Part shown: positions 28,153 through 36,779 of the stretch, piece after piece
Layout: the number at the start of each line of letters is the position of its first letter
Position numbering within the stretch: position 1 is the stretch's first letter
NCBI RefSeq assembly: GCF_004791695.1
Contig: NZ_SRSO01000002.1
Location: 1-64,000, forward strand
Direction: 5' to 3'
Origin: Flavivirga rizhaonensis
GTDB lineage: Bacteria > Bacteroidota > Bacteroidia > Flavobacteriales > Flavobacteriaceae
DNA: 64,000 nt
Program-made: the position numbers and the translations under genes
Notes under the pieces: model-generated
What the model saw: the letters and a program-made list of their open reading frames with translations, nothing else
Databases searched by the model: none
What the model was told of the DNA's origin: nothing

Positions 28153-28938
28153 TTAAGAGAGGTCATTTTTAATCATTGAGTTAAGTTGGTTTGAGTCTTT
28201 GTAAACGACAAACTCACCATCTTTAAAATAAGAAATATGTCCTGTTTCCTCACTTACAACAAGGGCTAAAGCATCCGTTTTTTCAGTAACTCCAATGGCA
28301 GCTCTATGACGAAGACCAAAACGTTGTGGAATATTTTTTTCATTATTCAAAGGAAGAATAACTCGTGTTGCTTTTACTATATTGTTACTAACTATAATAG
28401 CTCCATCATGTAACGGGCTATTTTTAAAAAAGATACTTTCAATAATAGGTTGGGTCACTTTTATATTCATTTCATCTCCCGAAGAAGATAAAAAATCCAG
28501 ATTATTGTTTCTCTCAAAAACAATTAAAGCCCCAGTTTTGGTCATAGCCATTTTATTGCAAGCTGAAATGATAGCGTCTATATCAGTTTCATCACTGGTT
28601 TCAGTCTTTAAAAACTTAAGTTGTTTTAAAAATTTGCGCCGTCTATTAAAATTGGTAGAACCAACCATCAATAAAAATTTCCGAATTTCTGGTTGGAATA
28701 CAACTATTAAAGCAATAATACCTACTTTCATAAAACCACCAAAAATACCAGTTAACAGTTGCATATCAAGAAATTCGGTGAGTTTCCAAACCAAATAAAT
28801 AATAATAATACCTATAAAGATATTAATGGCAACAGTGCCTTTTACAAGTTTATAAACATAATAAAGTAAAAGGGCTACAAGAACAACATCGACATAATCG
28901 ATGAGGCGTAAGTCTAAAATGTCTTTAAAAATATCCAA
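28153..28938 (-). CDS. cdaA: Diadenylate cyclase CdaA
   Basis: A 261-residue membrane enzyme making cyclic di-AMP from two ATP. Three N-terminal transmembrane helices (to about residue 80) precede the DAC domain, with the catalytic HDGAIIV (DGA) and LRHRAAIG (RHR) motifs. It starts at TTG 28938 (MDIFKDILDLRLIDYVDV), as no suitable ATG is near. It lies at the end of a folP-lipoprotein-cdaA run in one direction. Confidence 0.93.
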   Translation of the reverse strand: MDIFKDILDLRLIDYVDVVLVALLLYYVYKLVKGTVAINIFIGIIIIYLVWKLTEFLDMQLLTGIFGGFMKVGIIALIVVFQPEIRKFLLMVGSTNFNRRRKFLKQLKFLKTETSDETDIDAIISACNKMAMTKTGALIVFERNNNLDFLSSSGDEMNIKVTQPIIESIFFKNSPLHDGAIIVSNNIVKATRVILPLNNEKNIPQRFGLRHRAAIGVTEKTDALALVVSEETGHISYFKDGEFVVYKDSNQLNSMIKNDLS

Positions 28939-28973
28939 CGGTAGTGGGTTTTGGTAAATTTAAGAAAATATGG

Positions 28974-29660
28974 TTAATTAGAAATACCTTCATGATTTGA
29001 TATTTTGATATACTCATTTTTTATTTCAGATAAAATAGATTTGATTGAAATATAATCCTGAAAAGTTAAATCTTTTTCAAACCTTAGAAAGATTTCGTAT
29101 GCTTTCGAATTTGAGTTTAATGAATCCTTAATAATATTTAATAAAGAAGATGTATCGGTTTTAAATATACCATGATCCATAGTAATGATATTTATGTCAT
29201 TTACATCAAAAACTATCAAGTCAACACTATTGGCTTCGGATTTAAGTTTATCATTTTCTTCAATACTATAAACACTAGTGCTATTATGGTAAACTACATC
29301 AGTAAACTCAATAAACCCTAAATTCTTTTTGCTAGTATCATTACAAGTAAAATAGTTTTTAACGCCCTTTTTTTTATGACTTGAATTCTGCTTTTTATCT
29401 TGAAGGAATTTTATATGAGGAATCACTTGTTTCAGAGTTAAGCGTTTATCAACATTAACCAGCCAGTTTGTCGTACTAATTAAGTTCTTTCTATTTAACT
29501 CAACACTATCTTTTTGGGTGGTATCATAAAATAAATATGCAGGGGAGACATCATGTATTTCTGTAATATTTGCATGATTAATTTCTGGCAAAAGAACGAC
29601 TTTTTCGTTTCCACAAGAAAACATCAAACTAATAACAAATAAGAGAATAATCTTTTTCAT
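28974..29660 (-). CDS. Conserved lipoprotein of unknown function
   Basis: A 228-residue lipoprotein (MKKIILLFVISLMFSCGN, lipid Cys16). The frame opens at TTG 29669, but ATG 29660 gives a proper signal. No known domain is recognised. The mature protein is Lys/Asp/Ser-rich with a central KKNLGFIEFTDVVY stretch. It starts immediately after folP, so it is probably co-transcribed with folP and cdaA. Confidence 0.7.
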   Translation of the reverse strand: MKKIILLFVISLMFSCGNEKVVLLPEINHANITEIHDVSPAYLFYDTTQKDSVELNRKNLISTTNWLVNVDKRLTLKQVIPHIKFLQDKKQNSSHKKKGVKNYFTCNDTSKKNLGFIEFTDVVYHNSTSVYSIEENDKLKSEANSVDLIVFDVNDINIITMDHGIFKTDTSSLLNIIKDSLNSNSKAYEIFLRFEKDLTFQDYISIKSILSEIKNEYIKISNHEGISN

Positions 29661-29669
29661 AACTTTCAA

Positions 29670-30494
29670 CTAGCTTACAACCGATTCAACTAATTTAATG
29701 CACTCCATGGCTTCTTTAACATCATGAACTCTTAAAATTGAAGCTTGTTTTTGTAAAGCTATCGTATTTAAAACACTTGTACCATTAAGAGCCTCTTTAG
29801 CCGATGTTTCTAAGGTTTTATAAATCATAGATTTTCTGGAAACACCAACTAATACAGGCTTTTCAATCATTTTAAAAAGCTCAAGTTTATTTAGCAATTT
29901 ATAATTTTGTTCCAACGTTTTGGCGAATCCAAATCCAGGATCCACAATAATATCAACGATTCCTAATTGTTTAGCCACAGCAATACGTTCGGAAAAATAA
30001 AAGAGCATATCCTTGATAATATCGTTGTAATGAGTGTGTTGTTGCATGGTTTGTGGCGTCCCTTTCATATGCATCATAATGTATGGTACACGTAAATCGG
30101 CAATAGTTTGCAGCATATTATCATCTAATTTTCCTGCAGAAATATCATTAATCAAAACAGCTCCAGCTTCTATGCATTGCTTTGCAACGTTACTTCTAAA
30201 GGTATCTATGGACAGTAGAACCTCGGGAAATTCTTTTAAAACTAAATTAACAATTGGTAAAATTCGTTTTAATTCATTAGCTTCACTAACATGGTCTGCA
30301 TTTGGTCGCGAACTGTATGCGCCAACATCAATAAAAGTAGCACCTTCACTAAGCATTAATTCTACATGCTTTAAAATATCATGATCATTTTTGTGTTGAC
30401 CACCATCGTAAAATGAATCGGGTGTTATATTTAAAATTCCCATCACTTTTGGTGATGTTAAATCAATGAGTTTTCCTTTACAGTTTATTGTCAT
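29670..30494 (-). CDS. folP: Dihydropteroate synthase
   Basis: A 274-residue TIM-barrel enzyme that joins p-aminobenzoate to dihydropterin pyrophosphate in folate synthesis. Signatures are GILNITPDSFYDGG, FIDVGAYSSRP, LSIDTFRS, INDISAG, IIVDPGFGFAKT and LVGVSRKSMI. Length is normal. It is divergent from the DUF1599 gene. Confidence 0.95.
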   Translation of the reverse strand: MTINCKGKLIDLTSPKVMGILNITPDSFYDGGQHKNDHDILKHVELMLSEGATFIDVGAYSSRPNADHVSEANELKRILPIVNLVLKEFPEVLLSIDTFRSNVAKQCIEAGAVLINDISAGKLDDNMLQTIADLRVPYIMMHMKGTPQTMQQHTHYNDIIKDMLFYFSERIAVAKQLGIVDIIVDPGFGFAKTLEQNYKLLNKLELFKMIEKPVLVGVSRKSMIYKTLETSAKEALNGTSVLNTIALQKQASILRVHDVKEAMECIKLVESVVS

Positions 30495-30599
30495 TTATAC
30501 CGTTTTGTATGGTGTTTGTACTAAGTTTAAAACTTTAATACTGAAACCTTGATGGTTAAACTTTTTTATGCGAAATTTACGCAAAATACATTTTAATTC

Positions 30600-31139
30600 A
30601 TGCAAGATACTTCAAAACAATATGATGCCGTAGTTGATACGTGTAAAAGTTTATTTATTAAAAAAATGTCGGATTATGGCAGTGCATGGCGCATTTTGCG
30701 TTTACCATCACTTACCGATCAAATTTTTATTAAAGCACAGCGTATTAGAGGGCTTCAACAAAATGATGTTAGAAAAGTAAATGAAGGTGAAGTGAGTGAA
30801 TTTATTGGTATTATAAATTACTGTATTATGGCATTGATTCAGTTAGAAAAAGGGGTAGTAGAGCAACCAGATTTATCTACAGAAGATGCTACTGAATTAT
30901 ATGAAAAACAAGTAGCCATTACAAAACAACTTATGCAAGATAAAAATCATGATTATGGTGAGGCATGGCGAGATATGCGAGTGAGTAGTTTAACCGATTT
31001 AATTTTACAAAAACTATTACGAGTTAAACAAATTGAGGATAATGCAGGAAAAACTTTGGTGAGTGAAGGTATTGATGCTAATTATCAGGACATGATTAAT
31101 TATGCGATTTTTGCGTTAATTCATTTAAATGAAAAATAA
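30600..31139 (+). CDS. DUF1599 protein with two internal repeats
   Basis: A 179-residue protein made of two copies of the DUF1599 unit. KMSDYGSAWRILRLPSLTDQI in the first half corresponds to KNHDYGEAWRDMRVSSLTDLI in the second (at most 20 residues of each are cited as the conserved core DYGxAWRxxRxxSLTD). The fold is probably all-helical and related to nucleotide pyrophosphohydrolases of the MazG kind, but activity is unproven. It is divergent from folP. Confidence 0.85.
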   Translation: MQDTSKQYDAVVDTCKSLFIKKMSDYGSAWRILRLPSLTDQIFIKAQRIRGLQQNDVRKVNEGEVSEFIGIINYCIMALIQLEKGVVEQPDLSTEDATELYEKQVAITKQLMQDKNHDYGEAWRDMRVSSLTDLILQKLLRVKQIEDNAGKTLVSEGIDANYQDMINYAIFALIHLNEK

Positions 31140-31140
31140 T

Positions 31141-31233
31141 TGTTATTCCTGCGCATGTGCTGAATTTGTTTTAGTAAGCAGGAGTTCATAAATAAGGTTC
31201 AATTAAAAAGATTCCCCCGTCTTCGCGGGAATG
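31141..31233. repeat. Palindromic dispersed repeat between the DUF1599 and BT_3928 genes
   Basis: Ends TTGTTATTCCTGCG and CGCGGGAATGACAA are inverted copies. It is related to 282-406. Confidence 0.55.
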
Positions 31234-31243
31234 ACAAAAAATT

Positions 31244-32560
31244 ATGAAATATTTAGTAGGCATATCAAGAGTATTTGTTGGTGTTTTATTTATCATTTCT
31301 GGATTGATAAAACTAAACGACCCACTGGGGTTTTCATATAAATTAGAGGAATATTTTAGTGCAGATGTTTTAAATATTGCGTTTTTAGAACCATATGCAT
31401 TAATGGTGTCCGTTTTGGTAGTGGTTTTTGAGGTTGTTTTGGGTGTGTTTTTGCTTATAGGGTATAAACCAAAATTTACTATTTGGAGTCTGTTAGGAAT
31501 GATTATATTTTTTACATTTTTAACATTCTATTCTGCATATTTCGATAAAGTAAAAGATTGTGGTTGCTTTGGTGATGTTTTAAAGTTAACACCGTGGGAA
31601 AGCTTTATAAAAGATTTGATTTTACTGTTTTTTATATTGATTTTATTTTTTGGAATGAAACACATAAAACCATTGTTTAGTAAATTATTAACAACAGTGA
31701 TTGCTTTATTAGGTTTTGTATTTAGTCTTTGGTTTGGGTATCATGTTTTAGAGCATTTACCAGCTAAAGATTTTAGAGCATATAAAATTGGAGCCAATAT
31801 TCAAGAAGGTATGAGTATTCCTGAAGATGCAGCTAAGCCTATTGTAGAATACAGTTGGAAGTTTAATGTAGGAGGAGAGGAGAAGATTGTTAAGACTAAC
31901 GGATCTTATCCTTCAGTTGAAGGTGATTTTGTTGGTGTTGATACAAAAGTGATTCAAGAAGGCTATCAACCACCTATTTACGATTTCTCAATAGAAAGCG
32001 AAGATGGAGACTTAACAGAGCAGTTTTTAGAAGAAGAGAACCTTATAGTCATAGTGTCTTATAGTTTGGAGAAAATAGAAAGAGCAGGAGCGATGAAATT
32101 AAAGAGTTTATCTGAAGAAGCTATTAAAAATGGTTATAAAGTTATTGGTTTAACAGCGTCTGGAGAAGAAGCTAAACAACGTATTAAAGAAGCTTATAAT
32201 ATTGATTTTGAATTTTATTTATGTGATGAAAAAGCCTTAAAGACTGTAGTTCGTTCTAATCCTGGTGTTTTGGAAATGGATAAAGGCACTATCAAGCAAA
32301 AAGTACATTGGAATGATATTGATGATTTAGAGTTGCCAAAAGTTGAAAGAAACCCAGAACCAAAAATAATTGAAGATGTTATTGCTTATTTTATTGAGGG
32401 AGAATCATCAACAAAAGAAGAGATAGAGGCTTTAGACTCTACAAAAATTAAAAGTATCAATGTTGTAAAAGATTCTTTACAGCTAATAGAATTAAATGCT
32501 AAGGATAGCACCAGTACGTTTTATACAGGTATTATTGAAGTTGAACTTAAAGACGAATAA
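31244..32560 (+). CDS. BT_3928-family protein with DoxX/MauE membrane domain
   Basis: A 438-residue protein. Residues 1-150 form a four-helix DoxX/MauE-like membrane domain (GVLFIISGLIKLNDPLGFS; a CGCFGD pair of Cys before helix 4). Residues ~190-400 are a soluble part with a thioredoxin-like layout but no CxxC motif. MauE-like proteins support disulfide chemistry in the envelope. The TlpA-like gene at 33700 and this one flank a permease gene, so a redox role is plausible but unproven. Confidence 0.85.
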   Translation: MKYLVGISRVFVGVLFIISGLIKLNDPLGFSYKLEEYFSADVLNIAFLEPYALMVSVLVVVFEVVLGVFLLIGYKPKFTIWSLLGMIIFFTFLTFYSAYFDKVKDCGCFGDVLKLTPWESFIKDLILLFFILILFFGMKHIKPLFSKLLTTVIALLGFVFSLWFGYHVLEHLPAKDFRAYKIGANIQEGMSIPEDAAKPIVEYSWKFNVGGEEKIVKTNGSYPSVEGDFVGVDTKVIQEGYQPPIYDFSIESEDGDLTEQFLEEENLIVIVSYSLEKIERAGAMKLKSLSEEAIKNGYKVIGLTASGEEAKQRIKEAYNIDFEFYLCDEKALKTVVRSNPGVLEMDKGTIKQKVHWNDIDDLELPKVERNPEPKIIEDVIAYFIEGESSTKEEIEALDSTKIKSINVVKDSLQLIELNAKDSTSTFYTGIIEVELKDE

Positions 32561-32615
32561 TTTTTATATATTCTTTTTTGTTTAAACAAATAAACACATC
32601 AACTAATAAACTTAT

Positions 32616-33692
32616 TTGATAAGCTACTTACTAAATAAAATTACATACGCTTTACTCACATTATTTGGAGTAGTTACTGTTATTTTCTTTTTATTTAATG
32701 TACTTCCTGGCGATCCGGCGCAAATGATGCTTGGGCAAAATGAAGATAGTGAGCAACTAGCAATCGTCAAACAAAAATACGGATTCGATAAGCCTATAAG
32801 TACTCAGTATTTCTATTATTTAAATGACTTGTCACCAATCTCATTTCATTCAAAGAAACAAAAGGATTATACTTTTTTAAGCGCAGAAAAATACAGTGCA
32901 ACCAAGTTATTTTCAATAGGGAATACGACCACTGTTTTTAAATTTCCTTATTTGCGAGAATCTTTTACAAAACAAGGAAAAAAAGTAAGTAATGTGTTAG
33001 CAGAAACATTACCTAATACCTTTGTCTTAGCTGTTACAGCGATTATTATTGCTATGATTTTAGGTGTTTTATTTGGAATCGTTTCTGCGTTATATAAAGA
33101 TAAATGGTTAGATAAAACCATTCAAATCTTTAGTACTTTAGGGATGAGTATTCCATCGTTTTTCAGCGCTATTTTGTTTGCCTGGTTTTTTGGATATATA
33201 CTGCATGAATATACCAATTTGGAAATGACAGGAAGTCTGTATGAATTAGACGATTTTGGAGAAGCCATGCATATTAAATGGAAGAATTTAATACTTCCTG
33301 CAGTTGTATTAGGAATTAGACCATTAGCCGTAGTCATACAACTTATGCGAAATTCGTTATTGGAAGTTTTTAATCAGGATTATATCCGTACAGCAAGAGC
33401 TAAAGGGTTAAGTGAATTTCAAATTATAAAAAAGCATGCTGTGAAAAATGCTCTAAATCCTGTTGTTACAGCTATATCAGGTTGGTTCGCCTCAATGTTG
33501 GCAGGAGCCGTTTTTGTAGAGTATATTTTTGGGTGGAACGGTCTCGGAAAAGAGATCGTAAATGCGTTAAATACATTAGATTTACCAGTCATTATGGGTT
33601 CGGTATTAATTATAGCTTTACTCTTTATAATTATTAATATTTTTGTAGACTTAATTTATGTATGGTTAGATCCGAAAGTGAAGCTGCAATAA
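32616..33692 (+). CDS. DppB/OppB-type ABC transporter permease
   Basis: A 358-residue binding-protein-dependent transport permease. It begins at TTG 32616 with a hydrophobic helix and the N-terminal signature FLFNVLPGDPAQMMLGQ. It has six membrane segments and the EAA-like loop in QDYIRTARAKGLSEFQIIKKHA. Its usual partners (second permease, ATPases, solute-binding protein) are not in the neighbourhood, so it must pair with products made elsewhere. Confidence 0.88.
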   Translation: MISYLLNKITYALLTLFGVVTVIFFLFNVLPGDPAQMMLGQNEDSEQLAIVKQKYGFDKPISTQYFYYLNDLSPISFHSKKQKDYTFLSAEKYSATKLFSIGNTTTVFKFPYLRESFTKQGKKVSNVLAETLPNTFVLAVTAIIIAMILGVLFGIVSALYKDKWLDKTIQIFSTLGMSIPSFFSAILFAWFFGYILHEYTNLEMTGSLYELDDFGEAMHIKWKNLILPAVVLGIRPLAVVIQLMRNSLLEVFNQDYIRTARAKGLSEFQIIKKHAVKNALNPVVTAISGWFASMLAGAVFVEYIFGWNGLGKEIVNALNTLDLPVIMGSVLIIALLFIIINIFVDLIYVWLDPKVKLQ

Positions 33693-33699
33693 TTGATAT

Positions 33700-34182
33700 A
33701 TGAAAAAAATAAGCTATATACTTATACTATTAATCACCATTTTTAGTTGTAAAAAGTCTCCAACACAATTTTCTGAAGCAGCTTTAAACGATATATTTAT
33801 TACTCTGGAAGGTAATCCTATAGCTTTTAGAGAGATTTTAGAGACTCATAAAGGAAAAACATTAGTGATTGATGTATGGGCATCGTGGTGTAGCGATTGT
33901 ATAAAAGGAATGCCGAAGGTTAAAGACCTACAAGCCAAATATAAAGATGTTACCTATATCTTTTTGTCTTTAGATAAAACCCAAAAAGCATGGAAAAAAG
34001 GCATTGAAAAATATGATGTAGAAGGCATACATTATTTTATAAAGTCCGGTTGGGATGGAGTGTTTAGCGATTTTATAGACCTCGATTGGATACCGCGTTA
34101 TATGGTTGTAGATGTAAAAGGAAATATTAAATTATTTGAAGCTGTTAAAGCAGACGATATAAGAATTAAAGAAAATTTATAA
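33700..34182 (+). CDS. TlpA-like thioredoxin-fold lipoprotein
   Basis: A 160-residue lipoprotein (FSC, Cys17) with a thioredoxin fold. The active site is WCSDC (Cys64 and Cys67) in VWASWCSDCIKGMPK, and the cis-Pro is in IPRYMVVD. It likely reduces or resolves disulfides in the periplasm. It begins 7 bp after the permease gene and is followed 40 bp later by tpiA. Confidence 0.88.
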   Translation: MKKISYILILLITIFSCKKSPTQFSEAALNDIFITLEGNPIAFREILETHKGKTLVIDVWASWCSDCIKGMPKVKDLQAKYKDVTYIFLSLDKTQKAWKKGIEKYDVEGIHYFIKSGWDGVFSDFIDLDWIPRYMVVDVKGNIKLFEAVKADDIRIKENL

Positions 34183-34222
34183 TAATTAACAAAGCCCTTT
34201 ATTTTTAAAGGTTTACATTAAA

Positions 34223-34972
34223 ATGAGAAAACAAATTGTAGCAGGTAATTGGAAAATGAATAATGATTTATCGCAAACAGAATCATTAATCAATGAGTTG
34301 AAAAGTAAAACTAAAACCTCAAATGCAGAGGTTATGGTAGCACCGACATTTACTAATTTATATCATGCATACGGCGTATTAAAAAACACTAATATAGAAG
34401 TTATTGCTCAAAATATGCATTTTGCAGAAAATGGTGCCTATACAGGTGAAATAAGCGCCAGTATGCTTAAAAGTATTGGAATAGAAACAGTTATTTTAGG
34501 TCATAGCGAACGTCGTGAGTATTTTAATGAAACAGATGAATTACTAGCTAAAAAAGTAGATGCAGCGTTAGCAAAAGGCATGCGTGTAATTTTCTGTTTT
34601 GGAGAAGAGCTAGCCGATAGAAAATCCGGAAACGAAGAAGCTGTTGTTGGAAATCAAATTAAAAACGCCTTATTTCATTTAGATACAGCTTCTTACCAAA
34701 ATATAGTACTAGCTTATGAGCCTGTTTGGGCAATTGGTACAGGTGAAACAGCTAGTCCAGAGCAAGCACAAGATATGCATGCTTTTATAAGAAAGACATT
34801 AGCTGATAAATACGGAAATGATGTAGCTGATGAAGTTTCAATTCTTTACGGTGGAAGTGTTAAGCCTGCAAATGCAGAAGAAATTTTTTCTAAACCAGAT
34901 GTAGACGGTGGTTTAATTGGAGGTGCTGCACTTAAGGCAGACGACTTTTTTGATATTGTAAACGCCTTTTAA
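34223..34972 (+). CDS. tpiA: Triosephosphate isomerase
   Basis: A 249-residue TIM barrel interconverting dihydroxyacetone phosphate and glyceraldehyde 3-phosphate. Catalytic residues are seen in AGNWKMN (Lys), GHSERREYF (His) and AYEPVWAIGTG (Glu). The phosphate-binding loops are YGGSVKPAN and GGLIGGAAL. Length is standard. Confidence 0.97.
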   Translation: MRKQIVAGNWKMNNDLSQTESLINELKSKTKTSNAEVMVAPTFTNLYHAYGVLKNTNIEVIAQNMHFAENGAYTGEISASMLKSIGIETVILGHSERREYFNETDELLAKKVDAALAKGMRVIFCFGEELADRKSGNEEAVVGNQIKNALFHLDTASYQNIVLAYEPVWAIGTGETASPEQAQDMHAFIRKTLADKYGNDVADEVSILYGGSVKPANAEEIFSKPDVDGGLIGGAALKADDFFDIVNAF

Positions 34973-35308
34973 TCTAAAGAACTCCTCGACGCTCTGCGTC
35001 GGGGTTTCCTGTTTACCTCTCCTTTGGAGAGGTCAGAACTGTCTTTTTTTGACAGTTCTGGGTGAGGTAAAACACAAAATTTCGGTTTTTGACTCAAAGG
35101 TCAAAGCCTGTGCTCAACTTGATTGGGTATGAAACGAGCAAAATATCTCTATGGCTCTGCCTTGAGGATAGTTCGTTTCAAGAAATTCTTTATTTGTTAA
35201 GAGGCGTGATGCAAAATGAGTATCCATTAGAGGGTTTCGTTTCTTTCAATCGATTATAAAAAATAACCTGATGGATTTATAGAGTTCATCAGGTTTTAAA
35301 TAAAAACG
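34973..35308. repeat. Gene-free gap with GC-rich hairpin and dispersed repeat sequence
   Basis: No gene is seen in these 336 bp. CCTCGACGC TCT GCGTCGGGG followed by TTT (34984-35007) can act as the tpiA terminator. A CCTCTCC/GGAGAGG palindrome and an AGAACTGTC/GACAGTTCT hairpin (35036-35061) follow, then sequence with AAACGAGC/GTTCGTTT-type arms. It looks like a composite of intergenic repeats. The segment ends with the hairpin at 35265. Confidence 0.5.
35265..35295 (+). terminator. Terminator-like hairpin directly upstream of prmA
   Basis: AACCTGATG and CATCAGGTT (9 bp) enclose a 13-nt loop and are followed by TTTT. It lies only 13 nt before the prmA ATG, so it may end upstream transcription or attenuate prmA. 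Confidence 0.6.
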
Positions 35309-36145
35309 ATGTCAAACATTATTTATATAGGTTACGAGTTTAAAGTAAACCCATTACAGCCTGGAATAGAAATACTTATTGCAGAATTAGGGTATTCTGG
35401 TTTTGAAAGCTTTGTTGAAAATGAAACAGGGGTTACAGCATATATTCAAAAAGAAGAATGGAATGAATCTATACTTGAAGATGTTCAAATTTTAAATTCA
35501 GATGAATTTGAAATCAGTTTTACATTTAAAGAGATTGAGCAAACCAATTGGAATCAAGAATGGGAAAAGAATTTTAACCCTATAGTAGTTGATGATATGT
35601 GTTCAGTTCGGGCACCATTTCATGATAAGCCAAATACAAAGTTTAATATTATTATTGAACCAAAAATGAGTTTTGGTACTGGACATCATGAAACTACCCA
35701 TATGATGATTCAGCATATTTTAAAAAATGATATGGCTGATAAGTCTGTTTTAGATATGGGATGTGGTACCGGTGTATTAGCTATTTTGGCAGAAATGAAA
35801 GGCGCAAAACCCATTGATGCAGTAGATTACGATAATTGGTGTTATTTAAACAGTATGGAGAATGTTGCTCGTAATAACTGCCAGTATATTACCGTTATAG
35901 AAGGAGATGCCACAGTTTTAAAAAACAAAAAGTATGATATTATTATTGCGAATATTAACCGTAATATTTTGCTGAATGATATGGAAACTTATGTGTCTTG
36001 TTTAAATGAAAATGGAAGCTTGCTTTTAAGCGGATTTTATAATGATGATATTCCTATGATTACCGATGAATGTGAAAAGCATTTGTTAAAATTTGAAGAA
36101 AAATTAGAAAGAAACAATTGGGTTTCCTTAAAATTTATAAATTGA
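35309..36145 (+). CDS. prmA: Ribosomal protein L11 methyltransferase
   Basis: A 278-residue SAM-dependent enzyme trimethylating ribosomal protein L11. The substrate-recognition N-terminal domain is followed by PKMSFGTGHHETTHMM (family signature) and the SAM-binding LDMGCGTGVLAILAEMKGA. IIIANINRN supplies the N-x-N-like active-site region. Length is normal. Confidence 0.94.
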   Translation: MSNIIYIGYEFKVNPLQPGIEILIAELGYSGFESFVENETGVTAYIQKEEWNESILEDVQILNSDEFEISFTFKEIEQTNWNQEWEKNFNPIVVDDMCSVRAPFHDKPNTKFNIIIEPKMSFGTGHHETTHMMIQHILKNDMADKSVLDMGCGTGVLAILAEMKGAKPIDAVDYDNWCYLNSMENVARNNCQYITVIEGDATVLKNKKYDIIIANINRNILLNDMETYVSCLNENGSLLLSGFYNDDIPMITDECEKHLLKFEEKLERNNWVSLKFIN

Positions 36146-36187
36146 ACAAAATTTCTAAAGCTTGCTTTAGAGTATCAAAATAAAAAT

Positions 36188-36212
36188 GTCATTCTTACGA
36201 AAGTGGGAATCT
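36188..36212. repeat. Half-copy of dispersed repeat before clpS
   Basis: GTCATTCTTACGAAAGTGGG plus AATCT matches the TGTCATTC...GGGAATC family seen at 2446, 11906 and 31141. Confidence 0.45.
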
Positions 36213-36227
36213 AATAAAAATTGAGAA

Positions 36228-36503
36228 ATGAGTACCAGAGAAAAAACATCAGAAGAATTACTACTTGAAGAAGAAGTATTAACTCAAAACGAAATTGTTT
36301 TGTTTAATGACGATGTTAATACATTCGATCATGTTATAGAAACACTTATTTATGCATGCGATCATACTGCAGAACAAGCAGAGCAATGCTCGCTTATAGT
36401 ACATTATAAAGGAAAGTGTACAGTTAAAACAGGAGTGTACGACGATTTAAAACCACGCTGCTCAATGCTACTTGAAGCAGGGTTAAACGCAGAAATAGTC
36501 TAA
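36228..36503 (+). CDS. clpS: ATP-dependent Clp protease adaptor ClpS
   Basis: A 91-residue N-end-rule adaptor that delivers substrates to ClpAP/ClpCP. The binding-pocket motif VLFNDDVNTFDHVIETL is present (Asn/Asp-Asp contact the substrate amino terminus), with CDHTAEQAEQCSLIVHYKGK following. ATG 36228. Confidence 0.93.
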   Translation: MSTREKTSEELLLEEEVLTQNEIVLFNDDVNTFDHVIETLIYACDHTAEQAEQCSLIVHYKGKCTVKTGVYDDLKPRCSMLLEAGLNAEIV

Positions 36504-36507
36504 TTTT

Positions 36508-36777
36508 TTAGCTATTCATTCTACCAATAGCACAACTAACAAAAGATTTTGCTTTTGTAGTTAACGCATTTTTTTCTCCAACAATAGGGTAGCCAATTTT
36601 ATGTAATAATTGTTTAGCTTTCAATAATGCTTTTTCGTTTTCATAGGAAAAAGAAACGGTATGATCTTCATTACTAGTGGTTACATCACCAATATTTTCT
36701 ATATTAGATAACTTATTGGTAATTGTATTCGAGCAACCACCACATTTAAGGTTTTGTATTTCTAAAGTTATATTCAT
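36508..36777 (-). CDS. Heavy-metal-associated (HMA) domain protein
   Basis: An 89-residue CopZ-like protein with the metal site KCGGCSNTI (CxxC) near residue 12 and the usual ferredoxin-like pattern, plus a short C-terminal extension with another Cys (FVSCAIG). ATG 36777 is chosen; the longer frame begins inside the preceding gene. It lies 2 bp downstream of the persulfide dioxygenase gene and is likely on its transcript. Confidence 0.87.
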   Translation of the reverse strand: MNITLEIQNLKCGGCSNTITNKLSNIENIGDVTTSNEDHTVSFSYENEKALLKAKQLLHKIGYPIVGEKNALTTKAKSFVSCAIGRMNS

Positions 36778-36779
36778 TT

